This document shows, one piece after another, positions 52,535 through 62,287 of a stretch of 64,000 nt of DNA; within the stretch, counting starts at the first letter, position 1, and every line of letters starts with the position of its first letter. The notes beneath the pieces were generated by a model that was given only the letters and a program-made list of their open reading frames with translations, was not told the DNA's origin and searched no databases. Origin of the DNA: JAEUKQ01 sp964414755 (lineage in GTDB: Bacteria; Pseudomonadota; Alphaproteobacteria; JAEUKQ01); assembly GCA_964414755.1 (NCBI GenBank), contig CAYPXH010000001.1, positions 45,501 through 109,500 on the forward strand, written 5' to 3'. Both the position numbers and the translations under genes were made by a program.

Positions 52535-53344
52535 ATGATTTACACCTTGCCATTTCCTAATATTGACCCTGTTCTGCTTGAATTGGGCCCACTGGTGATT
52601 CGTTGGTATTCCCTGGCGTATATTATTGGAATTATTGCAGGTTGGCGCTATGGCCTGGCTTTGGTTGGCTTGAAGCCCAGTTTTGTTACAGCGCCACAGT
52701 TTGAAAATATTGTTCTGTGGGTAACTATGGGTATCATTCTTGGTGGTAGGTTGGGATATGTATTATTTTATAATTTTGATTATTTTTATGAAAACCCAGG
52801 TGATATTTTAAAACTTTGGCATGGCGGTATGTCATTTCATGGTGGATTATTGGGGGTTATTGCTGTCGTCATTATATATGCAAGGTTACATCATATCAGG
52901 ATGTTGCCGCTTTTTGATATTTTAGCTTGTGCAGCACCAATTGGTATTTTTCTGGGGCGGTTGGCTAACTTTGTAAATGGCGAGTTGTATGGACGTGTAA
53001 CCAATGTACCTTGGGCGATGATTTTCCCAGGATCTGATGGAAATCCTAGACATCCAAGCCAGCTCTATGAGGCGTTTCTTGAGGGGATCGTCCTTTTTGT
53101 TGTATTGGCAGTTCTGGTACGGCGTCCATCGTGGCGTGTACGAGCAGGATTGCTTGCAGGTGTATTTATTTTGGGTTATAGTCTTGCCCGTTTCTTTGTT
53201 GAGTTTTTTCGTGAACCTGATAGCCAACTAGGGTATATTATTGATTTTTTTACCATGGGCCAATTGCTTTGTATCCCCATGATGTTGGTGGGCATAACGA
53301 CGATAATAGTAGCTCTGAAGCGACCACTCCCGGCAAATGGATAA
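52535..53344 (+). CDS. lgt: Prolipoprotein diacylglyceryl transferase
   Basis: Lgt adds diacylglycerol to the lipobox Cys of prolipoproteins in the inner membrane. The 269-residue protein has the signature Arg-Leu-Ala-Asn-Phe-Val-Asn-Gly-Glu-Leu-Tyr-Gly-Arg near residue 145, His-Pro-Ser-Gln-Leu-Tyr-Glu, and the Arg-Phe-Phe-Val-Glu-Phe-Phe-Arg-Glu-Pro motif. The ATG at 52535, with AAGGA six bases upstream, is preferred to the TTG before it. It overlaps the next gene by 8 bases. Confidence 0.96.
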   Translation: MIYTLPFPNIDPVLLELGPLVIRWYSLAYIIGIIAGWRYGLALVGLKPSFVTAPQFENIVLWVTMGIILGGRLGYVLFYNFDYFYENPGDILKLWHGGMSFHGGLLGVIAVVIIYARLHHIRMLPLFDILACAAPIGIFLGRLANFVNGELYGRVTNVPWAMIFPGSDGNPRHPSQLYEAFLEGIVLFVVLAVLVRRPSWRVRAGLLAGVFILGYSLARFFVEFFREPDSQLGYIIDFFTMGQLLCIPMMLVGITTIIVALKRPLPANG

Positions 53345-54422
53345 GCTTTCACATAAAATCAAAAGCAATATTAGAAAGGAAGGCCCCATAACATTGGCGA
53401 CCTTCATGCAAATTTGCCTTTTTGACGAGCAATATGGTTACTATCGTCACCAGTTGGCCGTGGGTAAAAACGAAGATTTTATAACAGCGCCTGAAATAAG
53501 CCAAATTTTTAATGAAATTATTGCTTTTTGGCTTATCGATTCTTGGCACAAATTAGGTGAACCAAAGATATTAAATTTACTTGAACTTGGGGCAGGTCGG
53601 GGTACATTATTATATCATATATGGCGTGTCTCCAATTTAAGACCGTCTTTTCAACAGGCCTTGCGCATACACATTGTTGAAAAAAACCAGTCATTACAAA
53701 TTCTGCAGCAAGATACCTTAAAAGAACTTCCCGTATTTTGGCATAACCAATTACCCGATTTTCGGGATCAGGTCCTGTTGATTGTTGGAAATGAATTTTT
53801 TGATGTATTTCCTATTCATCAATATCAAAAAACAGCTAGAGGCTGGTTCGAGAGGGCTGTTTCAATTGATGAAAGCGGAAATTTATGTTGGGTTTTGCAG
53901 CCTGCTGGATTACCTACAATGATCTTAAGCAATTTGTCATACCCAGACGAAACAATAGTTGAGTACTCGCCTTCAGGCCATAGTTATGTGGTGGCATTAA
54001 GTTCTTTGATGCGTAAAAATCAATCAGCCGCTTTAATTATCGATTATGGTCGTTGGGGGATGGTGGGGCCAAGTTTACATGCACTAAAACAGCACAAATC
54101 TGTTGATCCCCTAATGTTTCCAGGGTTGTGTGATATGACGGCCCTGGTTGATTTTAGTATGATTGACCAGGTAGCAAAATCCCACCAACTGGTATCATGG
54201 GGGCCAATTCCGCAGCCAGAATGGCTTATTAATATGGGTTTTAATCAACGTATGTCTATGTTGCTTGCTACTGCTAATGCTGCTCAACGAGATACGTTGC
54301 TTAGGGCTGCAGATTGGTTGCTATCACCGCATAAAATGGGTAAAAATTTTCAGGCTATGGCCATCAGTTCTGAGGCAGATTTTTTCCCAGCCGGATTTGT
54401 AGGTGGAGCACCACAGTCATGA
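53337..54422 (+). CDS. MidA/NDUFAF7-family methyltransferase
   Basis: The 361-residue protein has the SAM-binding motif Leu-Glu-Leu-Gly-Ala-Gly-Arg-Gly-Thr-Leu near residues 82-91, the N-terminal Glu-Gln-Tyr-Gly-Tyr-Tyr and Asp-Phe-Ile-Thr-Ala-Pro-Glu-Ile-Ser, and Asn-Glu-Phe-Phe-Asp, all typical of MidA/NDUFAF7. The mitochondrial homologue methylates an arginine of complex I, and a similar role here is inference. It overlaps lgt by 8 bases and pgeF by 4, indicating a tight operon. Confidence 0.92.
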   Translation: MDKLSHKIKSNIRKEGPITLATFMQICLFDEQYGYYRHQLAVGKNEDFITAPEISQIFNEIIAFWLIDSWHKLGEPKILNLLELGAGRGTLLYHIWRVSNLRPSFQQALRIHIVEKNQSLQILQQDTLKELPVFWHNQLPDFRDQVLLIVGNEFFDVFPIHQYQKTARGWFERAVSIDESGNLCWVLQPAGLPTMILSNLSYPDETIVEYSPSGHSYVVALSSLMRKNQSAALIIDYGRWGMVGPSLHALKQHKSVDPLMFPGLCDMTALVDFSMIDQVAKSHQLVSWGPIPQPEWLINMGFNQRMSMLLATANAAQRDTLLRAADWLLSPHKMGKNFQAMAISSEADFFPAGFVGGAPQS

Positions 54423-55183
54423 TTCATTCAGAAAGCCTGAATCTTCCGTTTATTAAGCATGCTTTTTTCACAAGGCAAGGTGGCATTAGCGAAGGACTTT
54501 ACGCCTCCTTGAACTGCCGTCTTTCTTCAAAAGATCAACCAAGTGCTGTTCAAGAGAATAGAGCGCGTGCAATGGAGAATATATCATTGTCTAGAGATTC
54601 ACTGATAACTCTAGCACAAATACATAGCGCTGATGTTGTGGTTGTTGACCGCACAAACTTGAACACACCATTAATACGTGCGGATGCAATGGTAACTAAG
54701 ACAATCGGTCTTTGTTTAGGAATATTAACGGCAGATTGTATGCCCATTCTCATGGTAGATATTAGAAACAAGGTTATCGCAGCAATTCATGCAGGTTGGC
54801 GGGGGGCATCGCAGGGAATAATCCAAAAAACGCTAAGTACCATGAATAATCTGGGCTGTGATAATTCTGAAATACGCGCTGTTATCGGACCTTGTATTCA
54901 ACAGAAAAGTTACCAAGTCGGTCCAGAGTTTCCTGGTAATTTTTCTTCTAAGGAAATTAATAGCGATCGGTTCTTCAAAAAATCAAAAAAGACCGGTTAT
55001 TTTCAGTTTAACTTGCCTGAGTATGCAAAAAGCTGTTTTCAAGCAAACGGTGTTTCCAATGTATCTATTGTTGATCACGACACCTGCTCCGAAGAACACA
55101 GCTTTTTCAGCTACCGTCGTTCTTGGCTACGTTCCGAGGAAGATTATGGGTGTCAATTATCGGCGATTAGTTTGGTTGGTTAG
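54419..55183 (+). CDS. pgeF: Purine nucleoside phosphorylase/peptidoglycan editing factor PgeF
   Basis: The 254-residue protein belongs to the laccase-domain (YfiH) family, copper or zinc proteins reported as peptidoglycan editing factors and as multi-substrate purine nucleoside phosphorylases. It has the His in Gln-Ile-His-Ser-Ala-Asp, Cys in Thr-Ala-Asp-Cys-Met-Pro, and Ile-His-Ala-Gly-Trp-Arg-Gly near residue 125 with Gly-Pro-Cys-Ile following. It starts with ATGA overlap to the MidA-type gene and ends near the convergent bcp. Confidence 0.93.
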   Translation: MIHSESLNLPFIKHAFFTRQGGISEGLYASLNCRLSSKDQPSAVQENRARAMENISLSRDSLITLAQIHSADVVVVDRTNLNTPLIRADAMVTKTIGLCLGILTADCMPILMVDIRNKVIAAIHAGWRGASQGIIQKTLSTMNNLGCDNSEIRAVIGPCIQQKSYQVGPEFPGNFSSKEINSDRFFKKSKKTGYFQFNLPEYAKSCFQANGVSNVSIVDHDTCSEEHSFFSYRRSWLRSEEDYGCQLSAISLVG

Positions 55184-55191
55184 CATAGCAT

Positions 55192-55653
55192 CTAACTTTT
55201 TAATGCGGCCATCACTTCATCAACATGACCAGGAACCTTAACCTTATTCCAGATTTTTTTAATTATCCCTTTTTCATCAATTAAAAAAGTCGTACGCTCA
55301 ATACCCATATATTTTTTACCATACATTGATTTTTCTACAATAACACCATACTGTTCGCATACCTTTCCATCGGTATCAGCTAGAAGTGGAAAATTCAGAT
55401 TGTACTTATTTTTAAATTTGTTGTGACTTGTAATATCATCTTTTGAAACACCAAAAACCCAACTTTTTGCATTCTGAAAATTGGCTATCCTATCACGGAA
55501 ATCGCAAGCTTCCTGTGTACATCCTGGAGTATCATCCTTTGGGTAGAAATACAGAACAACTTTTTTACCGCGTAGTTTGGATAAAACAACCTGTTCATTA
55601 AGATCACTCAACAGGGAAAAATCTGGGGCGTTCATCCCAACTTCCAATAACAT
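55192..55653 (-). CDS. bcp: Thioredoxin-dependent thiol peroxidase (Bcp type)
   Basis: This 153-residue peroxiredoxin reduces hydroperoxides. The peroxidatic Cys45 lies in Asp-Thr-Pro-Gly-Cys-Thr and the second Cys50 in Gln-Glu-Ala-Cys-Asp-Phe-Arg-Asp, the pattern of 2-Cys atypical Bcp. The ATG at 55653, with AAAGG seven bases upstream and the normal family length, is preferred; the open frame continues to 55713 but the extra 20 residues do not match the family. Confidence 0.94.
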   Translation of the reverse strand: MLLEVGMNAPDFSLLSDLNEQVVLSKLRGKKVVLYFYPKDDTPGCTQEACDFRDRIANFQNAKSWVFGVSKDDITSHNKFKNKYNLNFPLLADTDGKVCEQYGVIVEKSMYGKKYMGIERTTFLIDEKGIIKKIWNKVKVPGHVDEVMAALKS

Positions 55654-55892
55654 GTCTAAGCCTTTCATTGTTGACAATAAACCATAATCTAGGATTTTCA
55701 GATCAAACTTCAAGGGGTATCATCTTTGCAATTTTAAGTAATTCTGCTATCATAAAAAGCTATATTATAGTAAATCACATTATCAGTGACGGAATACTCT
55801 GACTACTGTGCGTCATGGTAGTTATTGCAAAATGTAGTAAAATTTTTGATTTTTACCCGGTTGTTAAGGGTTTCTGAAGGGAATATAACGAA

Positions 55893-58800
55893 TTGCTTAC
55901 TCGGGTAGCAAAGATTATTCGTTCGGTTTTAGCCTTTGCAATAAGTTTGCTTTTGGTTGCAGCCGCAATTATAGCCTGGCGTCTCTCAACCGGTGAACGG
56001 ATTAACGCGGCCTTTCTTAACCCATATGTTCGTGAGTTGCTTAGCTATCAAAACCAGGATGTACGCGTCCAGCCTGGTACGGTGCAGGCAGGATGGAACA
56101 TAGAAAGCAGCAGTAATTTATCACTTCAAGTTTTTGATACAGAAATATTCCATAAAAATGGCCAAAGGATGGCTTTTATACCTGATCTTTTAATAGAAAT
56201 TGCACCAACAAGTTTTTTTTATGGTGTTTTAGCACCCGAGAAAATAACCTTTTTCAACCCAAAATTATCTTTGTATCGTAATAAAGAAGGGCGCATCGAT
56301 ATCAATAGCCTACTTGAATCGACTGCTGAGCCCAATACAAGCCAAATAAAATCTTCGGACAATGCCATAGCAGTCATTCATAAATTTATTGAAGACATGC
56401 TGAAGAATAGAAACTATCAAAATCCCATTAGTTTTCTAAGACAATTAAAGATTCTAGATTCTAAAGTATCGATCTTCGATGAGAGAACCGGATTATGGCT
56501 TGATATCCCCAAGGCCGACATCACAATTGAGCGTATCACAAATGGCTTACAAGCAAATGTTAAGCTAGAACTTATTTATAAAAATATCTCTAGTACGTTT
56601 GATCTTGCTATTTTTTATGACCAACCTAGTCAAAAAATACAAATCAGTGGATCTATGGATAATTTTCCTTTGGATTTGCTAGGCAATTTTGACGAACGCA
56701 TCATGTTTTTTCAGCAAACAAATATTAAAGTTACCGGGGACATTAAATTATTGCTTAATGCCAAAGGAAGGGCTGAGTCTGGAATATTTCAAGTTAAAAT
56801 TGGTGCAGGCGTCATTAATCTGCCACTCGAGGGGCTTCTACAGCAGGTTAATGTTCAGAACGGCCTGGTAATTGGCGAAATATCTGAACAGGGTAACAAA
56901 TTACTTCTCTCATCATTCCAACTAGCAACCAACCATGGTGTGATAGATGGTACACTTGACCTTGTTGGGTTACGTAAGGCAATTAACCCATCGCGACGGG
57001 TAGGGGTAGCTGCTAATTTGGTTTTTCAAAAATTATATCTGGGTTCAATTCTTGAATTGTGGCCAGAAGGTATGCTTCCAAACGTTAAATTATGGGTTCA
57101 AAAAAATTTACATCAAGCTGTTATTCAGAATGCTAAAATGCAAACAACTGCAGAAATTTTCCTACCTGAACCTGCAAAAAGTAAAGTAACTTTTCTTGAG
57201 GGAGTTGCCGAAGGGCGGGATATCTTAGTTACATATCATGCAGCAATGCCATTGTTTCAAGCCAAGAGCGCTTCTATAGAATTTAGCCATCAGGCGATGA
57301 AGGTCGATTTCTTTGATGGGTTAAGCAATGGTGTACAGGTGCCTTCGGGCAGCTTGGAAATCAAGGGTTTTCAAGAAAACACCCAAACCGTTTCTATTCG
57401 TGCAGGGTTTAAGGGACCACTTTCAAGAATATTGCCAACGATTCAGCCAATTGTACGTGATGCTGGGTTATTAAAATCGGGATCCTATGTAAAGGAGGGT
57501 ATATCTTCTGGCGACTTAGAAATGGCCTTTCCATTAAGGCGTAATTTAATTTGGAATGACGTACAGTTTTCCGTGAAAGCCAAATTATCTGAACTGCAAT
57601 TTCAAAATCTTGCAACGAATGAGCTTCGGGTTGTTGCAGATGGCCTTATTATAGAAGTCACCAAAGATATACTTACGATAACAGGGAACGTGATTTTTAA
57701 TAAAATACCAGCTAGTTTTGTCTGGAAAAAAAGGCTTGATGTTGCCAGGGCTGATGATGATGTTGTTGTACAATTTGACGTATCCCCCACAGTTCTAAAA
57801 AAATGGTTGCAATTACCGGAAAACACACTTGATGGACGAAGTGTACCGGTGCAGGTTAACTTAAAACGCGATGCTAATGGTCAAGTTAGTTTTGTTTTAC
57901 GCAGCAATTTAAGCAATATGGCGTTTTATCCAAAGCTTTCAGTGGCGTTGAAGAAAGCCGGCGTGCAGGCAGAGCTGCAGATAAAAGGTAGGTTGCAAGA
58001 TGCACAACTTCTTATAGTAGATGATGCATCGTTAATTGCCCCCTTATTAAATATTCGCGCAAAGGGTAACCTGAAAATAACCAACAGTTTTGTCCAGGGA
58101 AAACTTGTTTTCACCGCCTTTAAAATTCAGGAAACAAGCCTACAATCATCTGAAATTATGTGGTCTGAAAAAGAAATAGTTATTACCTTGGGCGGAGGGC
58201 AGGTTGATGTCCCAGTAATCCGCCATATTGTTGAATCGTTAGGTGATCAAACAAAAACTTCACCAGACAAACGATTGATTCGCATACTTAATAATCAGCC
58301 CGCAGATTTATTAATTGGGCCTGGGCGACGTTTAGGTAACAGCTACGTTAACCTGATTTGGGAAGAAAATAGATGGCGCTTAATATCTGTTGAATCGGCG
58401 GTTGGTACTGTTGGGCGCTTTTCACTGCGTTATGGGTTATCGACGGGTTCAACAAATTATATGCTTGATATTTTCACTGATAATGCCGGCGAACTTGCCA
58501 GAATTTTGGGCATCATGAAAGGACTTTCTGGCGGTAATATGCGCCTTAGTGCTGAAGGTGTGCAGGTAGGGGCAGAACAAAAATTGGTAGGAAAATTATC
58601 GATCGATCGTTTTTTGATCAATCCACTTCAGGCTTTTGGTGATAAGGAAGGGGCTGCATTGTTGGGTTTTGCCAATGCTGACAAATTAATAGTTATGGAT
58701 CAATTATTAGGCAATTTTGTGCTGCAAGATCAAAAATTAAGTTTATCCAAATTACAAACAAACGGTGTTACAATTGGCCTTACTGCCGATGGGTGGTTGG

Positions 58801-59039
58801 ACTTTGATCAGGGACAATTACGGTTGGAAGGAGATTTTGTGCCATTTTACGCTGTTAATGGGTTATTAAGTAATATTCCAATATTGGGACATATTTTAAC
58901 CGGGGGCCCAGGCAAAGGGATTTTTTCTGCCAAGTATCTTGTAAGTGGTTTGATTGAAAAACCAACCTTTCAATTCTCGGCCTTAAGTGCCGTTGCGCCG
59001 GGATTCCTGCGTGAAATTTTTTCATTTCCTGAACAGTAA
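55893..59039 (+). CDS. YhdP/AsmA-like inner-membrane protein
   Basis: The 1048-residue protein has one N-terminal membrane helix (about residues 10-32) and a very long beta-rich extracytoplasmic region, as in the YhdP/AsmA-like group (DUF3971 and AsmA-like C-terminal domains). Homologues span the periplasm and take part in phospholipid transport to the outer membrane. The C-terminal third has Leu-Pro-Ile-Leu-Gly-His-Ile-Leu-Thr-Gly-Gly-Pro-like segments typical of the family. It starts with TTG at 55893 after AAGGGA. Function is inferred from family. Confidence 0.85.
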   Translation: MLTRVAKIIRSVLAFAISLLLVAAAIIAWRLSTGERINAAFLNPYVRELLSYQNQDVRVQPGTVQAGWNIESSSNLSLQVFDTEIFHKNGQRMAFIPDLLIEIAPTSFFYGVLAPEKITFFNPKLSLYRNKEGRIDINSLLESTAEPNTSQIKSSDNAIAVIHKFIEDMLKNRNYQNPISFLRQLKILDSKVSIFDERTGLWLDIPKADITIERITNGLQANVKLELIYKNISSTFDLAIFYDQPSQKIQISGSMDNFPLDLLGNFDERIMFFQQTNIKVTGDIKLLLNAKGRAESGIFQVKIGAGVINLPLEGLLQQVNVQNGLVIGEISEQGNKLLLSSFQLATNHGVIDGTLDLVGLRKAINPSRRVGVAANLVFQKLYLGSILELWPEGMLPNVKLWVQKNLHQAVIQNAKMQTTAEIFLPEPAKSKVTFLEGVAEGRDILVTYHAAMPLFQAKSASIEFSHQAMKVDFFDGLSNGVQVPSGSLEIKGFQENTQTVSIRAGFKGPLSRILPTIQPIVRDAGLLKSGSYVKEGISSGDLEMAFPLRRNLIWNDVQFSVKAKLSELQFQNLATNELRVVADGLIIEVTKDILTITGNVIFNKIPASFVWKKRLDVARADDDVVVQFDVSPTVLKKWLQLPENTLDGRSVPVQVNLKRDANGQVSFVLRSNLSNMAFYPKLSVALKKAGVQAELQIKGRLQDAQLLIVDDASLIAPLLNIRAKGNLKITNSFVQGKLVFTAFKIQETSLQSSEIMWSEKEIVITLGGGQVDVPVIRHIVESLGDQTKTSPDKRLIRILNNQPADLLIGPGRRLGNSYVNLIWEENRWRLISVESAVGTVGRFSLRYGLSTGSTNYMLDIFTDNAGELARILGIMKGLSGGNMRLSAEGVQVGAEQKLVGKLSIDRFLINPLQAFGDKEGAALLGFANADKLIVMDQLLGNFVLQDQKLSLSKLQTNGVTIGLTADGWLDFDQGQLRLEGDFVPFYAVNGLLSNIPILGHILTGGPGKGIFSAKYLVSGLIEKPTFQFSALSAVAPGFLREIFSFPEQ

Positions 59040-59087
59040 ATTATTAAAAAATCCGACAAAATGGTGCAAGAAACATTGTCTTACTTA

Positions 59088-60341
59088 TCAAGAAATCCGA
59101 ACAATAACATGCCGTTTGCGGCCAGCCGATATTTTGATAATATCGCCTTTTTGCAAATCTTTGGTTGTGACAATATGTAGTTCATCTTGAACGGGCTTAT
59201 CGTTTAGACGTGCTCCCCCACCTTTGATCAACCGTCGCGCTTCGCTATTGCTTGTCGATAAATTGCTTTGACGCAGCAAATCATATAAGTGAATGCCTTG
59301 TTTTAATTGCGACAGATTGATAATTAAAGTTGGCAACGTATCCCCAATATCGCCTTGTTCAAAAGTTTTTCGTGCGGTCTCGGCCGATTTTTCGGCTTCT
59401 TGATTGCCATGTGCCAAAGCTGTTGCCGCATTGGCCAGGACAATCTTAGCTTCATTAAGCTCGGCGCCATGTAATTTTTCCAGACGATGAATTTCGTTTA
59501 ATGGGGTTTCTGTAAATAGCTTTAAGAAACGACCTACATCCTGATCACTACAGTTACGCCAATATTGCCAATATTCATAAGGACTTAATTTGATTGCGTC
59601 CAACCAAACAGCACCATTAGCTGTTTTCCCCATTTTTGTTCCTGCTGATGTCATGAGAAGGGGTGTGCATAACCCGAAAAGTTCGCGGTTGTCGACTCGA
59701 CGCGCCAGCTCAATGCCGTTTACGATGTTTCCCCACTGGTCAGAACCACCCAACTGAAGAATACAATTATGATGACGTGCCAAATGTAAAAAATCATAGG
59801 CTTGCAGGATCATATAATTGAATTCTAAAAAGCTTAGAGGTTGTTCCCGTTCTAAGCGTAGACGAACCGAGTCAAAAGACAACATGCGGTTTATGGAAAA
59901 GTGGCGCCCAAAATCCCGAAGAAAGTCTATATAATTCAGACTATTAAGCCAATCTGCATTGTTCAGTATAATAGCCTGATTGTCTTTTCGCCCGATATTG
60001 ATAAAGCGGCTGAAAATTCCTTGAATCTTGGTAACATTTTGTTGAATATCATCTTCAGAAAGTAACTTGCGGCTTTCATCCTTGCCGGATGGATCACCAA
60101 TTTTGGTTGTCCCACCCCCAAGTAAAATAATAGGTTGGTGACCAAATTTTTGCAAATGCCGTAAAACCATAATTCCCAATAAATGGCCAACATGTAAACT
60201 ATCGCCCGTAGCATCAAAACCCATATAGGCGGTAACCATACCTTGTTTGAGCCGGTCATCAAGCCCTTGAAGATCGGTTGATTGGTGTATAAATCCGCGC
60301 TCTTGTAAGAAATGAAGAAAAGGTGATTGCACTTGCTGCAT
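59088..60341 (-). CDS. tyrS: Tyrosyl-tRNA synthetase
   Basis: TyrS charges tRNA-Tyr. The 417-residue protein has the HIGH-like motif His-Val-Gly-His near residues 51-54, the tyrosine-binding Gly-Gly-Ser-Asp-Gln-Trp-Gly-Asn, and Lys-Met-Gly-Lys-Thr near residue 236 as the KMSKS counterpart. A C-terminal S4 RNA-binding domain (Gly-Gly-Ala-Arg-Leu-Asn-Asp) is present. It diverges from anmK, a frequent alphaproteobacterial pairing. Confidence 0.97.
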   Translation of the reverse strand: MQQVQSPFLHFLQERGFIHQSTDLQGLDDRLKQGMVTAYMGFDATGDSLHVGHLLGIMVLRHLQKFGHQPIILLGGGTTKIGDPSGKDESRKLLSEDDIQQNVTKIQGIFSRFINIGRKDNQAIILNNADWLNSLNYIDFLRDFGRHFSINRMLSFDSVRLRLEREQPLSFLEFNYMILQAYDFLHLARHHNCILQLGGSDQWGNIVNGIELARRVDNRELFGLCTPLLMTSAGTKMGKTANGAVWLDAIKLSPYEYWQYWRNCSDQDVGRFLKLFTETPLNEIHRLEKLHGAELNEAKIVLANAATALAHGNQEAEKSAETARKTFEQGDIGDTLPTLIINLSQLKQGIHLYDLLRQSNLSTSNSEARRLIKGGGARLNDKPVQDELHIVTTKDLQKGDIIKISAGRKRHVIVRIS

Positions 60342-60449
60342 AATATAACCTAAGATGAACCAACAAATATTACAGACTTATCTTGTAACATGTTGTTAGA
60401 TGATTGCAAGATTTTACGACCAAGAATGCAACAATACCGGGTATAAATA

Positions 60450-61547
60450 ATGGAACCCATTTATGTGATAGGGTTGATGAGTGGTACAAGCTGTGATGGT
60501 GTTGATGCCGCAATTATCAAGACAGATGGCTTAGGAATTGTAACACGACATGGTGGGATTTTGTGCCCTTATCCAATCAGTTTTCAAAAAGAATTACGAC
60601 AAATACTGGGACAAACAGTCGAAAGTCCTGAAATTTTAGATATCGAGAAAAAGTTAACCAAATATCATATTCAAGCTGTTTCTCAGGTATTACAGAAATA
60701 TTCTTTACGTTCAGATCAGATTCGCTTGATTGGTTTTCATGGCCAAACCATTGCGCATCAACCATTAAGAAAATTTACCTGGCAAATTGGTGATGCAGCT
60801 TTACTTGCTAGGGAAACGGGTATTGATGTTGTTTACAATTTTCGTCAATGCGATGTCACTAATGGTGGTCAAGGCGCACCATTGGTGCCTATCTACCATG
60901 CGGCTTTATCAAAAACGCTGCAAAAACCCGTAGCAATTGTTAATATTGGCGGTATTGCCAATGTAACATGGATTGGGACAACAGAAGAAGAACTGCTTGC
61001 CTTTGACACAGGACCAGGTAATGGCCTGTTGAATGATTGGTGTCTAAGGCATGTACAACAGCCCATGGATCGCGATGGGTTGTTGGCAAGCTATGGATCT
61101 GTTTCAGAGCGACACATCAACAGTTTTATGGAAAATCCCTACCTTAGCAAATTGCCACCAAAATCCCTGGATAGGCTTAGTTTTTCATTGGATGATTTTG
61201 ATGATTTATCCGTTAATGACGGGGCAGCGACCTTAACCGTATTAACAGCAAAGACCATCGCACTGTCGCAGAAATTTTTTCCAAAACCTGTTGCTCGGTG
61301 GTTAATAGCAGGTGGGGGCAGACATAACCCTTATATGATGCGTTGTTTGACCAAGTATTTGGGTGGTATGGTCCAGCCTGTGGATCAACTGGGATGGTCG
61401 GCGGACTTTCTTGAGGCTGAAGCCTTTGCCTATCTTGCCTGTAGATCTTGGAGAGGATTACCCATCAGCTATCCCGGAACAACCGGTGTGGTCAAGCCAC
61501 TATCAGGTGGGCATTATATCAAGGGTAATAGGATGAAGGGTTTTTAA
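60450..61547 (+). CDS. anmK: Anhydro-N-acetylmuramic acid kinase
   Basis: AnmK phosphorylates and opens 1,6-anhydro-MurNAc in peptidoglycan recycling. The 365-residue protein has the ATP-binding Leu-Met-Ser-Gly-Thr-Ser-Cys-Asp-Gly-Val-Asp near residues 9-19, the Asn-Ile-Gly-Gly-Ile-Ala-Asn segment and Phe-Asp-Thr-Gly-Pro-Gly-Asn. Its substrate is made by lytic transglycosylases such as the Slt protein in this window. It overlaps comF by one base (TAATG). Confidence 0.96.
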   Translation: MEPIYVIGLMSGTSCDGVDAAIIKTDGLGIVTRHGGILCPYPISFQKELRQILGQTVESPEILDIEKKLTKYHIQAVSQVLQKYSLRSDQIRLIGFHGQTIAHQPLRKFTWQIGDAALLARETGIDVVYNFRQCDVTNGGQGAPLVPIYHAALSKTLQKPVAIVNIGGIANVTWIGTTEEELLAFDTGPGNGLLNDWCLRHVQQPMDRDGLLASYGSVSERHINSFMENPYLSKLPPKSLDRLSFSLDDFDDLSVNDGAATLTVLTAKTIALSQKFFPKPVARWLIAGGGRHNPYMMRCLTKYLGGMVQPVDQLGWSADFLEAEAFAYLACRSWRGLPISYPGTTGVVKPLSGGHYIKGNRMKGF

Positions 61548-62263
61548 TGATTACCCTAGGCACGTTAATAAATACTATCATACCGCCACGTTGCTTACAA
61601 TGTCGACAAGTTGTTATGGAAGATCACAGCCTATGCCCAGCTTGTTTTAAGTTGTTGGTTTTTATTGATGGGTATAATTGTCGGTCTTGCGGTCTTCCTC
61701 TTGGTAGGGCTGGCGAACATATTGGTGGTTTTAGATGCGGTTCTTGTATTTTAAATCCACCCAACTTTTATCAAACCCGTGTTCCATTCCTATATGATCA
61801 GCATAGCCGAAAACTTATATTATCTTTAAAATATGCTGATCGTACTGATTTAACCAAGCTGGTTGCTGGTTTGATGTTAAAAACTTTGGATGATGTGTTG
61901 CCATCGATTGATTTGATCGTACCTGTTCCACTGCACTGGCAACGCTTATTTAGGCGAACCTATAATCAGGCCGGGTTGATTGCAGAAAAGATTGCTCAAA
62001 AAACTGGCAAGAAGCTATTATTATCTGGATTGAAAAGACTTATAGCCACACCACCACAAGGTAAAATGACAGCAAGGCAGCGCCGAAAAAACGTATCTAA
62101 CGTTTTTACTGTTCCAGCAAATCGTCACTCGTTAATAATCGATAGGTCTGTCTTATTGATTGATGATGTCATGACAACTGGCGCTACGGTTTCCGCTTGT
62201 ACAAAGGCTTTATTGCAAGCATCTGCGCGGCAGGTTATTGTTTGTGTATTTGCGCGAGCATAA
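61547..62263 (+). CDS. comF: ComF family phosphoribosyltransferase-like protein
   Basis: The 238-residue protein has an N-terminal zinc-finger-like region with Cys pairs (Cys-Leu-Gln-Cys, Cys-Pro-Ala-Cys, Cys-Arg-Ser-Cys and Cys-Gly-Ser-Cys) and a C-terminal phosphoribosyltransferase domain with the PRPP motif Leu-Ile-Asp-Asp-Val-Met-Thr-Thr-Gly-Ala. ComF proteins take part in DNA uptake in some bacteria, and in most alphaproteobacteria the role is unknown. It lies between anmK and xseA. Confidence 0.93.
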   Translation: MITLGTLINTIIPPRCLQCRQVVMEDHSLCPACFKLLVFIDGYNCRSCGLPLGRAGEHIGGFRCGSCILNPPNFYQTRVPFLYDQHSRKLILSLKYADRTDLTKLVAGLMLKTLDDVLPSIDLIVPVPLHWQRLFRRTYNQAGLIAEKIAQKTGKKLLLSGLKRLIATPPQGKMTARQRRKNVSNVFTVPANRHSLIIDRSVLLIDDVMTTGATVSACTKALLQASARQVIVCVFARA

Positions 62264-62287
62264 AATTAACAATATGATAGGAAAAAG

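Noticed and set aside
59088..60341. Possible loss of the KMSKS motif in TyrS
   Set aside because: Lys-Met-Gly-Lys-Thr is a normal variant in this synthetase family, so the enzyme is probably active.
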